A stretch of DNA of 64,000 nt. Source: Hyphomicrobium sp. Its GTDB lineage: Bacteria; Pseudomonadota; Alphaproteobacteria; Rhizobiales; Hyphomicrobiaceae. The notes under the pieces were generated by a model. It made no database searches and was not told the DNA's origin. It saw only the letters and a program-made list of their open reading frames with translations. Shown one piece after another: positions 21,121-29,468 of the stretch. The translations under genes and the position numbers were made by a program. The stretch lies in assembly GCA_003987725.1 (NCBI GenBank), contig RXJH01000003.1, positions 619,524 through 683,523 on the forward strand, given 5' to 3'. How positions within the stretch are numbered: position 1 is the stretch's first letter; every line of letters starts with the position of its first letter.

Positions 21121-21885
21121 ATGAGAATCCTGATCACCAACGACGACGGCATCAATGCGCGCGGATTGGAAATCCTGAAAGCCATCGCACTCGGCATTTC
21201 GCCCGATGTGTGGACGGTCGCGCCGGAAACGAACCAGTCGGGCACGTCGCACTCGATGACGCTGCACACACCGCTTCGTTTGCGCTCGCTCGATGATCGC
21301 ACCCACGCCATTGCAGGCACGCCGACGGATTGCGTGATCATGGCCGTGCGTCATGTTCTGAAGGATCAGCCGCCCGATCTGATCCTGTCGGGCGTAAACC
21401 ACGGATCGAACCTCGCCGAGGACATCACCTATTCGGGTACGGTCGCGGCAGCGATGGAAGGCGCGATCCTCGGCATTCCTTCGATCGCGCTCTCGTTGAT
21501 GATGGGCTTTGAAGAAGGGTCGCGGCGCGCGCTTTGGGATACGCCGCTCGCGCACGCGCCCTCGCTCATCAAGAAACTGCTGCAGGAGAAATGGGCGCCG
21601 AAATCGCTCATCAACATCAATTTCCCGGATGCCAATCCGGACGAAATCAAAGGCGTCGCCGTCACCACACAGGGCGTTCGAGATCAGGCGCTGCTGGATA
21701 TCGATAGCCGCTCCGATCCGTGGGGCACGCCGTATTTCTGGTTCGGATTCGAACGGCGGAAATCGACTCTCATTTCCGGGACCGATCTCGCGGCCATTGC
21801 GCAAAACAAAATTTCCGTCACTCCACTGAGCATCGATCTGACCAATCACGGCGCGTTGAAATCATTGAGCAGCCGGCTGAAATGA
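21121..21885 (+). CDS. surE: 5'-nucleotidase SurE
   Basis: 254-residue metal-dependent phosphatase acting on nucleoside monophosphates. The N-terminal metal site LITNDDGI (D8, D9) and the downstream SGVNHGSNL, GTVAAAMEG segments are family hallmarks. It starts nine bases after serS and is probably cotranscribed. In many proteobacteria pcm (isoaspartyl methyltransferase) lies between surE and the nlpD-type gene; here the 283 bases that follow hold no such gene. Confidence 0.95.
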   Translation: MRILITNDDGINARGLEILKAIALGISPDVWTVAPETNQSGTSHSMTLHTPLRLRSLDDRTHAIAGTPTDCVIMAVRHVLKDQPPDLILSGVNHGSNLAEDITYSGTVAAAMEGAILGIPSIALSLMMGFEEGSRRALWDTPLAHAPSLIKKLLQEKWAPKSLININFPDANPDEIKGVAVTTQGVRDQALLDIDSRSDPWGTPYFWFGFERRKSTLISGTDLAAIAQNKISVTPLSIDLTNHGALKSLSSRLK

Positions 21886-22122
21886 TCCGGAATTGCGGCT
21901 GCTGCAACTCTGCGAAAGTCGTCAGAAAGACGAAATCCCTCCGCGAATAGAGCGCAATCCTCAGCTATTCCGATAAAACTCCGGCGGTGTGCAACGCACC
22001 GTCGAAAATCACCGTCGTTTCCAACGAGCCGCTTTTCTGTGGGGCAGGGCACGCGGCTCTCACCGCAAGCAGTGCAACTCGGGGCATCAAATTTAAATCG
22101 CACGGGGGACGTTTACTCCCCG

Positions 22123-22141
22123 TTAACCGGTTAAAGGTTAA
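22123..22141. promoter_or_regulatory. Cluster of TTAA half-sites before the LysM/LytM gene (possible CtrA-type control)
   Basis: A perfect 12-base palindrome TTAACCGGTTAA (22123-22134) is followed by a third TTAA (22138-22141). CtrA in alphaproteobacteria binds paired TTAA elements, usually spaced by seven bases or as TTAACCAT-like half-sites; the spacing here (four, then three) is not the classical one. The position, just upstream of a gene for a probable division protein, makes it worth noting, but the identity of the factor is a guess. Confidence 0.3.
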
Positions 22142-22168
22142 TGGATGGTGCGAGTAGAGGTGCGTACC

Positions 22169-23785
22169 ATGATGAGTTGTTTTGGCGTAGGCCAGTGCGG
22201 GCGCTTGGGCCTCAAGTCCGCGAGCGCCGTTTCTCTAATAATTGCAAGCCTTGCCCTCGCGGGTTGCAGCGCGGATGTTACGCGCTTCGATAGCACGTCA
22301 TTCAATTTTAATGATGATCCGGGCGCGGCGAGCGTTCCAGTCCCGCCCGAGCCGGTGCGCACGGGTTCATTAAGCGATAACCAATCTCTCGGCGGTTCGT
22401 CGCCGCGCGGACCTTACGGCGCCGGCGCTTCGTCCGTTCAGGTCGCCGCTCTGCCCGATGCAACGGGCGATCATGGCGCGCCCTATGGGCAGCCGCCGCC
22501 GCCAGTCACATCGCAGCCTGCAGCGTCGCAGCCCTATCGCCCGGCAAAGCCATTTGCCCGTGCGCCGCGCGAGGAGACGCAGGCCCGCGACGAGCCTCCC
22601 GCTTCACAGGCGGCGCCGCTCGCCAAGGGTGAAATGATCGAGGTTCAGCCCGGCGATACGCTCTATGGGCTGTCGCGCCGTCATCAGGTTTCGCTCACCG
22701 AATTGACGTCGCTGAACGGCCTGAGCAACCCGAACCTGAAGCCGGGGCAAAAGCTCTATCTTCCGGCTGCCGGTGGTTCGTCCGATCGCAGCAGCGTCGC
22801 CGCGGCGAAGGCCGTCGAGGCAGCAACGCCATTGCCCGCGCCGCTCTCTCCCGCCGCGCCCGACGTCGCTGCGCGCTACAACGCAACTTACACGGTGCGG
22901 CCCGGCGACTCCCTCTATGGCATCGCGCGGTCGAACAAGGTGAAGTTCGCCGAGCTTCAGCAGGTGAATGGCATCAGCGATCCGCATCGCGTGAAGCCCG
23001 GCATGGTTCTGAAGATTCCGGGTGAAGCCGCGCACGATACCCCGGTACGCGTCGCCGCGGTGACACCCGCGCCGCTGCCGTCCGCACCTCCGAGTGCCGC
23101 CGCGTCAACGCCTTCGACATCCGCGCCGCCCGCCGCCCCGTCGGCTACGGCCGAGGTGCCGCCGATCGTGCCGAGCCCGCCGGCGCGCTATGGCGATGCG
23201 ACGACGATGCAGCCGACCGTCATCAATGGCGAGAAGCGCGTCGCAGCGCTTTCTGAGAACAAGGCCACCGATGCGTCTCCTGACGTTCCGCCCGCGCCTC
23301 CGGCACCGGTCGCCGAAAAGCCGGCACCGGCCGACAAGCCTGCTGCGCCCGAGGAAAAAGTCGCGGTTTCGGTCCCGCCTTCGGTCGCGGACTCGGCGGC
23401 CAACACCGGTAAGCTGCGGTGGCCGACGAGCGGCAAGATCGTTGCAGGTTTTGGCGGCCGTCCTGACGGCACGCATAATGACGGCATCAATCTCCAGGTG
23501 CCGCTCGGAACCGAGGTCCACGCCGCGGAGTCCGGCGTCGTCGCCTATGCAGGCAGCGAGCTCAAAGGCTATGGCAACCTCGTGCTGCTTCGTCACGACA
23601 ACGGTTGGGTCACCGCCTACGCGCACAATGACGAATTGCTCGTGAAGCGCGGCGACAAGGTCAAGCGCGGACAGGTCATCGCGAAAGCCGGCAAAACCGG
23701 TTCGGTTGATCAGCCGCAAGTCCACTTCGAATTGCGTCAAGGCTCGAAACCGGTCGATCCGATGCCGTATCTCGAGAAGCTTTGA
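22169..23785 (+). CDS. LysM/LytM lipoprotein, catalytically degenerate (NlpD/DipM-like amidase activator)
   Basis: 538 residues from the ATG at 22169 (AGAGG eight bases upstream; an in-frame ATG at 22145 is the alternative). A lipoprotein signal ends in LALAGC. Two LysM domains (EVQPGDTLYGLSRRH... and YTVRPGDSLYGIARS...) are separated by Ala/Pro linkers, and a C-terminal M23/LytM domain begins at RWPTSGKIVAGFG. Zinc ligands are lost: the HxxxD position reads HNDGIN and the HxH motif reads QVHFEL. This matches NlpD, EnvC and Caulobacter DipM, which activate cell-wall amidases at division instead of cutting themselves. It sits after surE, the usual place of nlpD. Confidence 0.88.
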   Translation: MMSCFGVGQCGRLGLKSASAVSLIIASLALAGCSADVTRFDSTSFNFNDDPGAASVPVPPEPVRTGSLSDNQSLGGSSPRGPYGAGASSVQVAALPDATGDHGAPYGQPPPPVTSQPAASQPYRPAKPFARAPREETQARDEPPASQAAPLAKGEMIEVQPGDTLYGLSRRHQVSLTELTSLNGLSNPNLKPGQKLYLPAAGGSSDRSSVAAAKAVEAATPLPAPLSPAAPDVAARYNATYTVRPGDSLYGIARSNKVKFAELQQVNGISDPHRVKPGMVLKIPGEAAHDTPVRVAAVTPAPLPSAPPSAAASTPSTSAPPAAPSATAEVPPIVPSPPARYGDATTMQPTVINGEKRVAALSENKATDASPDVPPAPPAPVAEKPAPADKPAAPEEKVAVSVPPSVADSAANTGKLRWPTSGKIVAGFGGRPDGTHNDGINLQVPLGTEVHAAESGVVAYAGSELKGYGNLVLLRHDNGWVTAYAHNDELLVKRGDKVKRGQVIAKAGKTGSVDQPQVHFELRQGSKPVDPMPYLEKL

Positions 23786-23835
23786 CGCAAACTTATAGCG
23801 CGGGGCAACGCGCTGGCACTGAGGGAAGACTGGGG

Positions 23836-23867
23836 GCCGGGTCCATCGATCCGGCTCTCTTTTTCTT
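23836..23867 (+). terminator. Intrinsic terminator of the LysM/LytM gene
   Basis: Eight-base stem GCCGGGTC / GATCCGGC (one G-T pair), CATC loop, then a TCTCTTTTTCTT tract. It ends 50 bases downstream of the stop codon. Confidence 0.85.
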
Positions 23868-23871
23868 GGCA

Positions 23872-24030
23872 CTTCGTCATCCTCGAACGCGTGAGCAGAG
23901 CGACGCGCGTTCGGGGATCTAGCGTCAGAGTCGTCGAAGACGCAAAATTATGACGTGCCTTCAGCAAGTCTTACGCTGGATCCCCGACCTTCGACGCGCC
24001 GGTGGCGCGCTCGGCCGAGGATGACGAAAG
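23872..24030. repeat. Long imperfect palindrome between convergent genes (probable dispersed intergenic repeat)
   Basis: Outer arms CTTCGTCATCCTCG (23872-23885) and CGAGGATGACGAAAG (24016-24030) are perfect complements over 14 bases. Inner arms TCGGGGATCTAGCGT (23911-23925) and ACGCTGGATCCCCGA (23973-23987) match at 14 of 15. The whole could fold into a long interrupted hairpin. Motifs of the type GTCATCCTCG...GGATCCCCG are common in dispersed palindromic repeats of alphaproteobacterial intergenic regions; no second copy was noticed in this window. Confidence 0.65.
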
Positions 24031-24033
24031 ACG

Positions 24034-24897
24034 TCAAACCTTATCCGTCGAAATTCCTGTGCGCCCCGCCAGATCCTGCACGTATTGCCACGCGACGCGG
24101 CCCGACCGCGCGCCGCGCGTCGTCGCCCATTCGAGAGCATCGCGCTGTAATTCGTCCGCATCGACCTTGATGCCGAAGTGCTCGACGTAGGCTTGGACCA
24201 TCGCGAGATAATCGTCCTGGCTCGCGTTGTGAAAGCCGAGCCAGAGCCCGAAACGGTCCGAGAGCGACACTTTCTCTTCGGTCGCTTCGCCGGGGTTGAT
24301 GGCCGTCGCCCGCTCGTTGTCGATCATGTCGCGCGGCATGAGGTGACGGCGGTTGGATGTCGCGTAGAAAATCACGTTCTTCGGGCGGCCCTCGATACCG
24401 CCGTCGAGCACGGCCTTCAGCGATTTGTAGCTCGTGTCGTCGTGATCGAAGGAGAGATCGTCGCTGAAGACGATGAAGCGGAAGGGCGCAGCTTTGAGGA
24501 TGGCCAGGCACTTCGGCAAGGATCCGATATCCTCGCGGTGGATCTCGACGAGCTTCAATCCGCCGCTGAGGCTCAAGGCATCCGCGTGCGCCGCTTTGAC
24601 GAGGCTCGATTTGCCCATCCCGCGTGCGCCCCAAAGCAGGGCGTTGTTGGCGGGAAGCCCGGCCGCAAAGCGCCGCGTGTTGTCGAGAAGAATTCCCGCA
24701 GTCCGGTCGATGCCCTTGAGAAGCTTCAGCGGCACACGGCTAACCTCGGGAACCGGCTCGAAGCTCGCCGTATCGGCTTGCCAAACGAACGCGTCGGCTT
24801 TGCTGAAGTTGGCGGCCCGTAGCGGGGCAGGGCTCAAACGCTCGAGAGCGTCGGCGATCCGTTCCAAGAGCGGGCGATTGGCATCTGCGTCTGTCAT
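24034..24897 (-). CDS. DUF815-family ATP-binding protein (AAA+ type)
   Basis: 287 residues. An N-terminal helical part is followed by an AAA+ core: Walker A GARGMGKSS at about 90-98, Walker B FIVFSDDLSF near 140, a sensor-like IFYATSNRRHLMP near 180. DUF815 proteins are widespread ATPases of unknown job; the fold suggests action on DNA or proteins. It is convergent with the LysM/LytM gene and divergent from yajC. The palindromic repeat abuts its 3' end. Confidence 0.85.
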   Translation of the reverse strand: MTDADANRPLLERIADALERLSPAPLRAANFSKADAFVWQADTASFEPVPEVSRVPLKLLKGIDRTAGILLDNTRRFAAGLPANNALLWGARGMGKSSLVKAAHADALSLSGGLKLVEIHREDIGSLPKCLAILKAAPFRFIVFSDDLSFDHDDTSYKSLKAVLDGGIEGRPKNVIFYATSNRRHLMPRDMIDNERATAINPGEATEEKVSLSDRFGLWLGFHNASQDDYLAMVQAYVEHFGIKVDADELQRDALEWATTRGARSGRVAWQYVQDLAGRTGISTDKV

Positions 24898-25124
24898 TAA
24901 GGATTTCCAGAAGACTGAAGGCCCGGCGTGCTATCCGCCGGAAAAAGCGTGTTTAATCGTTGCCCGATCTCGTGCCAACGGCCTTTCATGGGCCTATGCG
25001 AGGTTGCAAAAGGGTTTCGGACCACTATAGTCCGCCCGAATTTGAGGGGGCTCATCCCTCCGGACCATTGGGATCCGGGGCGGTAGTGCTTATTTCAATC
25101 GCATCCGGAGGACCATCCTTTCCA

Positions 25125-25463
25125 ATGTTTACGACTTCCGCATTCGCGCAGACCGCCGCAGCCAGCCCGATGGACCCACTGGGCGGACTTCTGATCCCGA
25201 TGCTGGCGATGCTGGCCATCTTCTACTTCCTCCTGATCCGTCCGCAGTCGCAGCGCGCGAAGCAGCTTCGCGAGCGGTTGAATGCCGTCCGCCGCGGCGA
25301 CACCGTCGTCACCTCCGGGGGCATGGTCGGCAAGGTTACGAAAGCTTCCGACACGAGCGACGAAATCGAGGTCGAACTTGCCGACAATTTGAAGGTCCGC
25401 ATCGTCAAGGGCACCCTTTTGGAAGTCCGTACGAAGGGCGAACCTGTCAAAGACGCAACGTGA
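25125..25463 (+). CDS. yajC: Preprotein translocase subunit YajC
   Basis: 112 residues from the ATG at 25125, chosen because YajC starts with a short periplasmic segment before one transmembrane helix (LLIPMLAMLAIFYFLLIRPQ). The RPQ-QRAKQLRERL and GDTVVTSGGMVGKV segments are the family signature. YajC associates with SecDF-YidC to aid protein export and insertion. A GGAGG lies 14 bases upstream, slightly far. secD follows 88 bases later. Confidence 0.93.
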   Translation: MFTTSAFAQTAAASPMDPLGGLLIPMLAMLAIFYFLLIRPQSQRAKQLRERLNAVRRGDTVVTSGGMVGKVTKASDTSDEIEVELADNLKVRIVKGTLLEVRTKGEPVKDAT

Positions 25464-25551
25464 TTGAACGTCTTCATCGTGCGAGAACGTAGCTGCGCCA
25501 GATGCGCAAGTTCTGCTCCGCGCATCTCCTAACGTCTGAGACCTTGTTCCG

Positions 25552-27171
25552 ATGCTGCAATTCACACGCACGAAAATCATTCTGACCCTGCTGACCTGTC
25601 TCGTGGGCTTCGCGCTCGCGATGCCGAACTTCTTCTCGAAGGAAACGGTCGCGTCGTGGCCGTCCTTCATGCCGAAGAAACAGCTGCCCTTGGGTCTCGA
25701 CCTGCAGGGCGGCGCGCATCTTCTGCTCGCGATGGATCAGGACGAGATCAAGAAGGATTGGATGAACAACCTGCGCGATGAATCGCGCAAACTTCTCCGT
25801 GATGCAAAAATCGGTTTCACCGGCATCGGCATCCAGGGCACGCAACTCGTCGTCAAGCTGGCGAAGCCCGAAGAGCGCGATGCGGCGATCAAGCAATTGG
25901 ACAAAGCCCGGCAATCGATCGGCAGCGCCGTGCTCGGCACCGGCGGTTACGATATCGCCGTCACGGCCGGCAATGACGATGGCACCATTATCGTAAAGCC
26001 GACGGAGCCGGGCCTCCGCGCGCGTATCTCCAACGCCGCCGCGGCCTCGATCGAAACGATCAATCGCCGCGTCAATAATCTCGGCACCTCGGAATCGACG
26101 ATTGTGCGGCAGGGCACCGACCGCATTCTGATCCAGTTTCCCGGTCTCAAGGATACGAAGGACCTGAAGGCGCTCATCGGCGAAACCGCCAAGCTGACCT
26201 TCCATGAAGTTCACCCATCGCTCAGCGCCGAGGAAGCCAAGCAGACGAGCATTCCAGCGGGCTACAAGATCTACCCGGGCGATAGAAGCGAGGGGCCGGC
26301 AGAGTATCTTCTGCGCGAGCAACCCGTCGTTCAGGGCGACGACCTAGCCGACGCCCAGCCGGGCTTCGACAACCGCACCAACGAGGCGGTGATCAACTTC
26401 CGCTTCAACCAAAGCGGCGCGCGCAAATTCGGCAATTTCACGAAGGATAATGTCGGCAAGCCCTTTGCGATCGTGCTCGACAACAAGGTGCTTTCGGCGC
26501 CGGTTATCCGCGAGCCTATCCTCGGAGGTTCGGGCCAGATTTCCGGCAGCTTCAACGTGGAAAGCTCGAACCGCCTCGCCGTTCAGCTCCGCTCCGGCTC
26601 GCTGCCAGCGAAGTTGACGATTGTCGAAGAGCGAACCGTCGGCCCGTCGCTCGGCGCCGACTCGATCGCCGACGGCAAGCGCGCCGGCATCATCGGCGGT
26701 ATCGCGGTCATTTTTCTTACGATCCTTGCCTACGGGACGTTCGGCATCTTCGCTTGCGTCGGTCTGCTCGTGCACTTGATCATGACGCTCGCCCTCATGA
26801 CGCTCATCGGCTCGACGTTGACGCTGCCAGGCATCGCGGGCTTGGTCTTGGGTGTCGCGATGGCCGTCGACGCCAACGTTCTGATCTACGAGCGCATCCG
26901 CGAGGAATTGCGAACGGGCAAAACGCCGATTGCCAGCATCGATGCGGGCTTCCAGCGTGCCTTCGTGACGATCGCCGACAGTCAGCTGACGACGCTTGCT
27001 TGCGCGCTCATCATGTTCTGGTTGGGCTCGGGTCCGATCCGCGGCTTCGCCGTGACGCTGACCATCGGCATTCTGACGTCGATTTTCGCGTCCGTGACGG
27101 TCGTCAGGCTGCTCATCTCATTCTGGCTCAAGGCTCAGCCGAAGGGCCGCATCCAAACCGTGCCGGTCTAG
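25552..27171 (+). CDS. secD: Protein translocase subunit SecD
   Basis: 539-residue RND-type membrane protein that uses the proton gradient to pull exported proteins. N-terminal helix, then GLDLQGGAHLLL, a large periplasmic P1 domain, and five C-terminal helices with GLVLGVAMAVDANVLIYERIREEL (in parts: VAMAVDANVLIYERIREE), which carries the essential Asp and Arg. Length and motifs are normal. secF follows after 12 bases, so the pair is coupled. Confidence 0.96.
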   Translation: MLQFTRTKIILTLLTCLVGFALAMPNFFSKETVASWPSFMPKKQLPLGLDLQGGAHLLLAMDQDEIKKDWMNNLRDESRKLLRDAKIGFTGIGIQGTQLVVKLAKPEERDAAIKQLDKARQSIGSAVLGTGGYDIAVTAGNDDGTIIVKPTEPGLRARISNAAAASIETINRRVNNLGTSESTIVRQGTDRILIQFPGLKDTKDLKALIGETAKLTFHEVHPSLSAEEAKQTSIPAGYKIYPGDRSEGPAEYLLREQPVVQGDDLADAQPGFDNRTNEAVINFRFNQSGARKFGNFTKDNVGKPFAIVLDNKVLSAPVIREPILGGSGQISGSFNVESSNRLAVQLRSGSLPAKLTIVEERTVGPSLGADSIADGKRAGIIGGIAVIFLTILAYGTFGIFACVGLLVHLIMTLALMTLIGSTLTLPGIAGLVLGVAMAVDANVLIYERIREELRTGKTPIASIDAGFQRAFVTIADSQLTTLACALIMFWLGSGPIRGFAVTLTIGILTSIFASVTVVRLLISFWLKAQPKGRIQTVPV

Positions 27172-27183
27172 GAGACCACTTCC

Positions 27184-28161
27184 GTGTTGATGAAACTTAT
27201 ACCGGTCTTCAAGGGCTTCGACTTCTTCCCGCACGACCTGAACCTGCCCTTCATGAAGTTCAAGGCGCCGGCGCTCATCGGATCCATCCTCGCGATGCTG
27301 ATATCCATCGCGCTCTGCCTGACGTTCGGCCTGAACTACGGCGTCGACTTCAAGGGCGGGTCTCTGATCGAGCTGCAGACGAAGAGCGGCAATGCCGATA
27401 TCTCCGCGCTGCGCGAAAAGCTCAACGGCTTGGGCTTTGGCAACGTGCAGATTCAGGAATTCGGCACACCGAACGACGTGCTGGTGCGGCTGGAAGAACA
27501 GCCGGGTGGTGAAACGGCCCAACAGCCTGCCGTTCAAAAGGTAATCGACGTAACCAGCGCCGACTATGTTCAGCGCCGCGTCGAGGTCGTCGGTCCCGCC
27601 GTTTCGAGCGAATTGCGCATGACCGGCTTCATCGCCGTCGCCGCCGGTCTCTTGGCGATCGTGGCCTACGTCTGGTTCCGCTTCGAATGGCAGTTCGCGC
27701 TCGGCGCCATCGTGGCGTTGAGCCACGACGTTTTATTGACCGCGGGCATCTTCGCGCTGTTCCAGCTCGAATTCGATCTCTCGACCGTTGCCGCGCTTTT
27801 GACCATTCTCGGATACTCCGTGAACGACACGGTCGTCGTGTCGGACCGAATTCGTGAGAACCTGCGCAAGTTCAAGAAAATGGAGCTGAACCAGCTCCTG
27901 AACCTGTCGATCAACGAGACGCTGTCGCGCACCATCCTGACCGGTATCACTGCGATCGCGGTGCTGGTCTCGCTTTACATCTTCGGCGGCGAAGTCATTC
28001 GTAGCTTCAATCTCGCAATGCTTTTGGGCGTCGTGATCGGCACCTACTCGTCGATCTTCATCGCCGCCCCGCTGCTGGGCTACCTCGGCGTCAAACGCGA
28101 TTGGAGCGACACTGCCGCGAAGGCGGTCGCCGCGACCAAGACGAGCCGCGCCAAGGCCTGA
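27184..28161 (+). CDS. secF: Protein translocase subunit SecF
   Basis: 325-residue partner of SecD. GTG start at 27184 is preceded by AGGAG at nine bases; an ATG six bases later is the alternative. The family signature GVDFKGGSLIELQ comes after the first helix, and the C-terminal membrane part has LTILGYSVNDTVVVSDRIREN (in parts: GYSVNDTVVVSDRIREN). It ends with a short Lys/Ala-rich tail. Next gene, the Mth938-like protein, starts 30 bases later on the same strand. Confidence 0.96.
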   Translation: MLMKLIPVFKGFDFFPHDLNLPFMKFKAPALIGSILAMLISIALCLTFGLNYGVDFKGGSLIELQTKSGNADISALREKLNGLGFGNVQIQEFGTPNDVLVRLEEQPGGETAQQPAVQKVIDVTSADYVQRRVEVVGPAVSSELRMTGFIAVAAGLLAIVAYVWFRFEWQFALGAIVALSHDVLLTAGIFALFQLEFDLSTVAALLTILGYSVNDTVVVSDRIRENLRKFKKMELNQLLNLSINETLSRTILTGITAIAVLVSLYIFGGEVIRSFNLAMLLGVVIGTYSSIFIAAPLLGYLGVKRDWSDTAAKAVAATKTSRAKA

Positions 28162-28191
28162 TAGGCGACGCGAACGAGGAACGCCGCCGCT

Positions 28192-28569
28192 ATGTCGCCC
28201 GAGGTCGCCCGCTATCCCTACGAGACGGCGATCACGGCCTACGGCAACGGCGGCTTCCGTTTCGCGGAGATGAGCCATCGCGGTTCGATCATCTGCGTGC
28301 CGAACGGCGTCTATGCCTGGACCGCGACGAGCGCAGAAGCGCTGGGCGAGAAAGACATCGACTTTATTCTGAGCCGGCTGGATCCTCCCATCACGGTTCT
28401 GCTCGGCACGGGCGAGAAGCAGCTTTGGCCTTCGGCCGAGGTCTATTCCGCATTTGCCAAAGCCGGCGTTGGCCTCGAGCCGATGTCGACAGGAGCCGCG
28501 GCCCGCACGTACAACATCCTCATCGCAGAGAAGCGAACGATCGCAGCGGCGCTGATCGCAGTTCCGTAA
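28192..28569 (+). CDS. Mth938-like (DUF498) domain protein, NDUFAF3 homologue
   Basis: 125-residue single-domain protein of the Mth938/DUF498 fold (FRFAEMSHRGSII, LLGTGEKQLWPS, VGLEPMSTGAAARTYNIL). The human member of this family is NDUFAF3, an assembly factor of respiratory complex I. Known comparative work notes that the gene sits beside secDF and a phytoene-synthase-like gene in alphaproteobacteria, exactly as here. A role in complex I (Nuo) assembly in this organism is an inference from that family knowledge. Confidence 0.88.
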   Translation: MSPEVARYPYETAITAYGNGGFRFAEMSHRGSIICVPNGVYAWTATSAEALGEKDIDFILSRLDPPITVLLGTGEKQLWPSAEVYSAFAKAGVGLEPMSTGAAARTYNILIAEKRTIAAALIAVP

Positions 28570-28614
28570 CGGCCGTTCTGATCCAGAGCAGCGCCTCCAA
28601 TCCGCGAGTGACGT

Positions 28615-29448
28615 GTGAGCAACTCCGATACGCGAGCGATCGACTTCGATGCGGTGCGCCTCGCCGCGCGGACCCACGCGCCTGATCGTTTCTACGCCGC
28701 GCTCTTCGCACCCCGGGAGGCGCGCGAAGATCTCATCGCGCTCGCGGCATTTACCGGCGAGATCGAACGCATATCGCGTCTCGTCAGCGAAGCCGCGCTC
28801 GGTGAAATTCGCGTTGCGTGGTGGCGAGACGCATTTCTGAGCCGGGGCGAAAGTGGACAATCCGGCAATCCCGTGCTCGATGCCTTTGCGGAGGTCATCC
28901 GCCGCCGTGAGCTTTCGCTCGGGGCTATCGAGGATTATCTCGCAGCCCATGCGGACGCTCTTTACGGCGAGGCTCCCGCAGACGATGCCGCGCTCGCCAA
29001 ATCGACGCGCATCATCGACGGTACGCCATTCGAATTTGCGGCGTCGATCCTCGGCGTCACTCTCGACGAGCCGCTTACCGGCGCAGCGTCCCAGGCTTCG
29101 GGCTTTGCACGCATCGGCCTCGAACTGCCATATGCTCTGATGCGACACCGCGCGCTGCTGCCGTTGGCCCGCTCTCCAAACCCTTTCGGACCCGATGAGC
29201 CGCAGGATTGGCGTCCGCAAACCGCATGGCTCGTGAGCGAAGGACGCAAAGCGCTCGCCGAAGCCCGGCGCCAACTCAAGGGCAAGCCGAAGGCCGCCAC
29301 GACGGCTTTATTGCCGCTTGCCCTCGTGGAGCCCTATTTTCGCGCTTTGCAGAACCCTCGACACGAGCCAGCGCGCGACATCTTGGAAATCGCGCCTATC
29401 GCTCGATTGTGGCGTATTGCACGCGCGCATTGGTCAGGTCGCGTCTGA
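28615..29448 (+). CDS. Squalene/phytoene synthase family protein, NDUFAF6-like
   Basis: 277 residues from a GTG at 28615. The isoprenoid-synthase fold is recognisable (RFYAALFAPREAREDLIALA, IERISRLVSEAALGEIRVAWWRD in parts, and LPLALVEPYFRAL), but the classical DXXXD metal motifs of true phytoene synthases are not obvious. The first region reads FTGEIERI where DXXXD is expected. Loss of these residues and the position after the Mth938-like gene fit the NDUFAF6 branch (complex I assembly) rather than carotenoid or hopanoid synthesis. Alternative: a HpnC/HpnD-like enzyme; no other hopanoid genes are near. Confidence 0.8.
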   Translation: MSNSDTRAIDFDAVRLAARTHAPDRFYAALFAPREAREDLIALAAFTGEIERISRLVSEAALGEIRVAWWRDAFLSRGESGQSGNPVLDAFAEVIRRRELSLGAIEDYLAAHADALYGEAPADDAALAKSTRIIDGTPFEFAASILGVTLDEPLTGAASQASGFARIGLELPYALMRHRALLPLARSPNPFGPDEPQDWRPQTAWLVSEGRKALAEARRQLKGKPKAATTALLPLALVEPYFRALQNPRHEPARDILEIAPIARLWRIARAHWSGRV

Positions 29449-29468
29449 CGGCCAAGCGAAGAGGGCAG

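Noticed and set aside
28615-29448. Carotenoid or hopanoid synthesis role (crtB, hpnC/hpnD) for the phytoene-synthase-like gene
   Set aside because: No DXXXD motif was recognised, and neighbours are secDF and an NDUFAF3-type gene, not isoprenoid genes.
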